Made by a program: the position numbers and the translations under genes. Of a stretch of 64,000 nucleotides of DNA, positions 63,401 through 64,000 are shown one piece after another. Each line of letters begins with the position of its first letter. The stretch's first letter is position 1. Origin of the DNA: Dehalococcoidia bacterium (GTDB lineage: Bacteria > Chloroflexota > Dehalococcoidia > GIF9 > AB-539-J10). The notes under the pieces were generated by a model. That model was not told where the DNA came from. It saw only the letters and a program-made list of their open reading frames with translations, and searched no databases. Where the stretch lies: positions 25,021-89,020 of the forward strand of contig JAUWYX010000006.1 in NCBI GenBank assembly GCA_030615625.1, written 5' to 3'.

Positions 63401-64000
63401 AGGCAGGTCAGCCCGGTGCCAGGTGGGCGATACTGGTGGCGTATTGATGTGCTGCCCGATAATGGCGACTGAGTCGTCTCCCACGAAGGGCGGCCGCCCC
63501 GTCACCATCTCGTAGAGCATCGCCCCCAGTGAGTAAAGGTCCGCCTTAGCTGTTACCTCACCCCCCATCGCCTGTTCCGGCGGCATGTAATGAAGCGTGC
63601 CTACCATCATCCCCGGCTGGGTCAGGCGGGATAGGTCCAGCGCCAGGGCCAGGCCAAAGTCACCTAGCTTCACTGTGCCGTCAGCACTCAACCACACATT
63701 GCTCGGCTTCAGGTCACGGTGCACAATCCTCTTGGAGTGAGCGTATTCCAGCCCCAGGCACACAGATTTGGCGATGGCGATAGCCTGCTCGATGGGAAGC
63801 CTGTGCTCGGGCGCCTTCTCAATCAGCCTTTCCACATCGCCTCCGGGTAGTAGGGGAAGAACCATGTAGGGCTGCCCTTCATGCTCCCCGAGGTCAAAGA
63901 CGGTGACGATGTGCGGGTGATCACCAAGCCGTCCCATGGCCTGGGCTTCACGTTTGATGCGGGCCCGGGCCGTGTCATCCAGTTTCTCAGTCTTTATCAG
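60491..64000 (-). CDS. Ser/Thr protein kinase - ATPase - TPR signalling protein (N-terminus outside window)
   Basis: The frame runs to the right edge (LIKTEKLDDTARARIKREA before MGRLGD), so the kinase N-lobe is cut. Visible parts: kinase catalytic loop HRDLKPSN and DFG (KLGDFGLAL), MPPEQ, then a linker, a STAND/AAA ATPase with VVGEPGIGKTALCEQL (Walker A), YVSRNLVGTRLLIVGTYRD, a winged-helix part and a long helical-repeat (TPR-like) tail. Such kinase-ATPase fusions act as signal integrators. The region is visibly GC-richer than the rest of the window, with G/C-ending codons, suggesting a different history. Confidence 0.88.
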   Translation of the reverse strand: MIKTEKLDDTARARIKREAQAMGRLGDHPHIVTVFDLGEHEGQPYMVLPLLPGGDVERLIEKAPEHRLPIEQAIAIAKSVCLGLEYAHSKRIVHRDLKPSNVWLSADGTVKLGDFGLALALDLSRLTQPGMMVGTLHYMPPEQAMGGEVTAKADLYSLGAMLYEMVTGRPPFVGDDSVAIIGQHINTPPVSPTWHRADLPPALEALILQLLEKDPQRRPASAADVYQALESIEAGKVKKEPSQEAPTLAQSPLYRRVFVGREAELRQLQSAFDGAMSGQGALLIVVGEPGIGKTALCEQLSTYVTLRGGRTLVGHCYEEGSLSLPYLAFVEALRSYVLSREIKDLRKELGTGAADVARIVSEVRERLKIKLQPPGDPEEARYRLLQAVTSFLSNAATVQPLLVFLEDLHDADKGTLDMLTYVSRNLVGTRLLIVGTYRDVEVDRSHPLSAALAELRRVSTYGRVLLRGLNADEVRQMLWSLTGEDAPWGFAEAVHRQTEGNPLFVQEVVRYLAEEGLITPKEGRWRPTRDTPLEMSIPEGLRDVIGKRLSRLSPECNQLLSVAAVIGREFPLDTLRGVTDIKEDAFVNALKEAVQLSVLEERSQVGSVRYRFTHAFFRQTLYEEMIAPQRLQLHQQVARSLETQYAKRLEAHAAELAEHFFQSTNPADLAKAIAYGEMAAQRATSVYAFGEAVRLLEQVLKVQRVLDPGDREKVCDLLLALAEVLHVGGEPQRAFNVELQEAFSLAEDIGDRARASRACALAMPSLCFYGSGGPASWATPEAAQWVERADRYVEPDTVARVWVNLGVGERKALTGLATRQFAMVTEGYQLLIRNAEMARRLGDPEAFWFTSLSRIFHVAAPQHAGERLHLAEEIVASSRAGLSLRSFTYGRTFAGHAFLDWGQRQRAEEAWHEVQEIAERSGNVILLLCSAMYDGIWAAVDGRLEEAEQTALRTLAHGEELGLTEFAAFCAYLSSYRPWLLLGKTEEALQFVTTSFPSPSAQALGLGHLGRDTEAAEILERFVIARPSIGSAEDETWAAEDIMYLEAAVLVEHREAAGLLLGRFAVSFPPLVSWGVTCTARHLGAAAFLGRQEEARKYYEEALKITTEMRFRPEIALTRLQLAELLLEHYPDEKAEALEHLDFAIKESRDMKMQPSLERALRHKEILKA

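Overview
The window reads as a chromosomal segment of an anaerobic bacterium, most likely an uncultured member of class Dehalococcoidia (Chloroflexota). This is inferred from gene content and order (corrinoid uptake genes, an eno-gap block, tyrS-aminotransferase-serA-DUF1015-purL-yqeY-rpsU, a giant 2-hydroxyacyl-CoA dehydratase activase protein). There is no rRNA or marker phylogeny in the window. No tRNA, rRNA, CRISPR array or transposase was found. The base composition looks moderate throughout except for the last 3.5 kb, which is visibly GC-richer.

Layout. 1-3.3 kb: corrinoid (B12) acquisition on the minus strand (lipoprotein receptor, DUF71 protein, adenosyltransferase, FecCD permease cut by the left edge) behind a consensus promoter. 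3.5-5.1 kb: a regulator and endonuclease III. 5.1-10 kb (+): LeuC/LeuD-type dehydratase, then nucleoside hydrolase, PfkB kinase and a nucleoside-recognition membrane protein. 10-16.6 kb: mtaB, recJ, lgt, ftsY, a membrane protein and a Fur-family regulator. 16.9-20.2 kb: a thioester-reductase-like enzyme, a small ORF and an Fe-S/FAD oxidase carrying an in-frame minisatellite. 20.4-26.9 kb: MrfA-like helicase, DUF503, gap, a metallo-hydrolase, eno and a TIGR00725 protein. 27-30.7 kb: a small catabolic-looking operon (TIGR04076-like, two paralogous ATC-hydrolase-like proteins, a PaaG-like crotonase, an acyl-CoA dehydrogenase stub) divergent from an XRE regulator, with three related palindromes between them. 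32.8-39.1 kb (+): aroH-aroF-ribF-tyrS-aminotransferase-serA. 39.1-40.1 kb: a HicBA toxin-antitoxin cassette bracketed by a 198-bp direct repeat of the serA 3' end. 40.1-44.6 kb: DUF1015, purL, yqeY, rpsU on the minus strand.

The most interesting region is 44.6-53.3 kb. It is a compact plus-strand operon holding a protein of 16-residue repeats, an OleA-type condensing enzyme with all four catalytic residues, a KASII-type synthase, an acyl carrier protein, two CrtI-like FAD oxidoreductases, a ketoreductase, a FabZ-type dehydratase, a FabI-type enoyl reductase and a dedicated Sfp-type phosphopantetheinyl transferase. It has the parts for a specialised type II fatty-acid/polyene pathway rather than housekeeping synthesis. 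No malonyl transferase, carboxylase or OleBCD partner is present. It is followed by a 1412-residue activase/dehydratase-like protein with a fossil of a second copy beside it.

A second theme is invasion by short palindromic repeats. One family carries TGTCATTGCGAG-type arms and another is built on CTCTCC..GGAGAG hairpins. Copies sit between genes and also inside reading frames (ftsY, mtaB, the helicase, DUF1015), where they add codons without breaking the frame, and two copies supply the final codons and stop of unrelated proteins. Several genes without a Shine-Dalgarno have a promoter whose predicted start point lies at or next to the start codon, which suggests leaderless transcripts.
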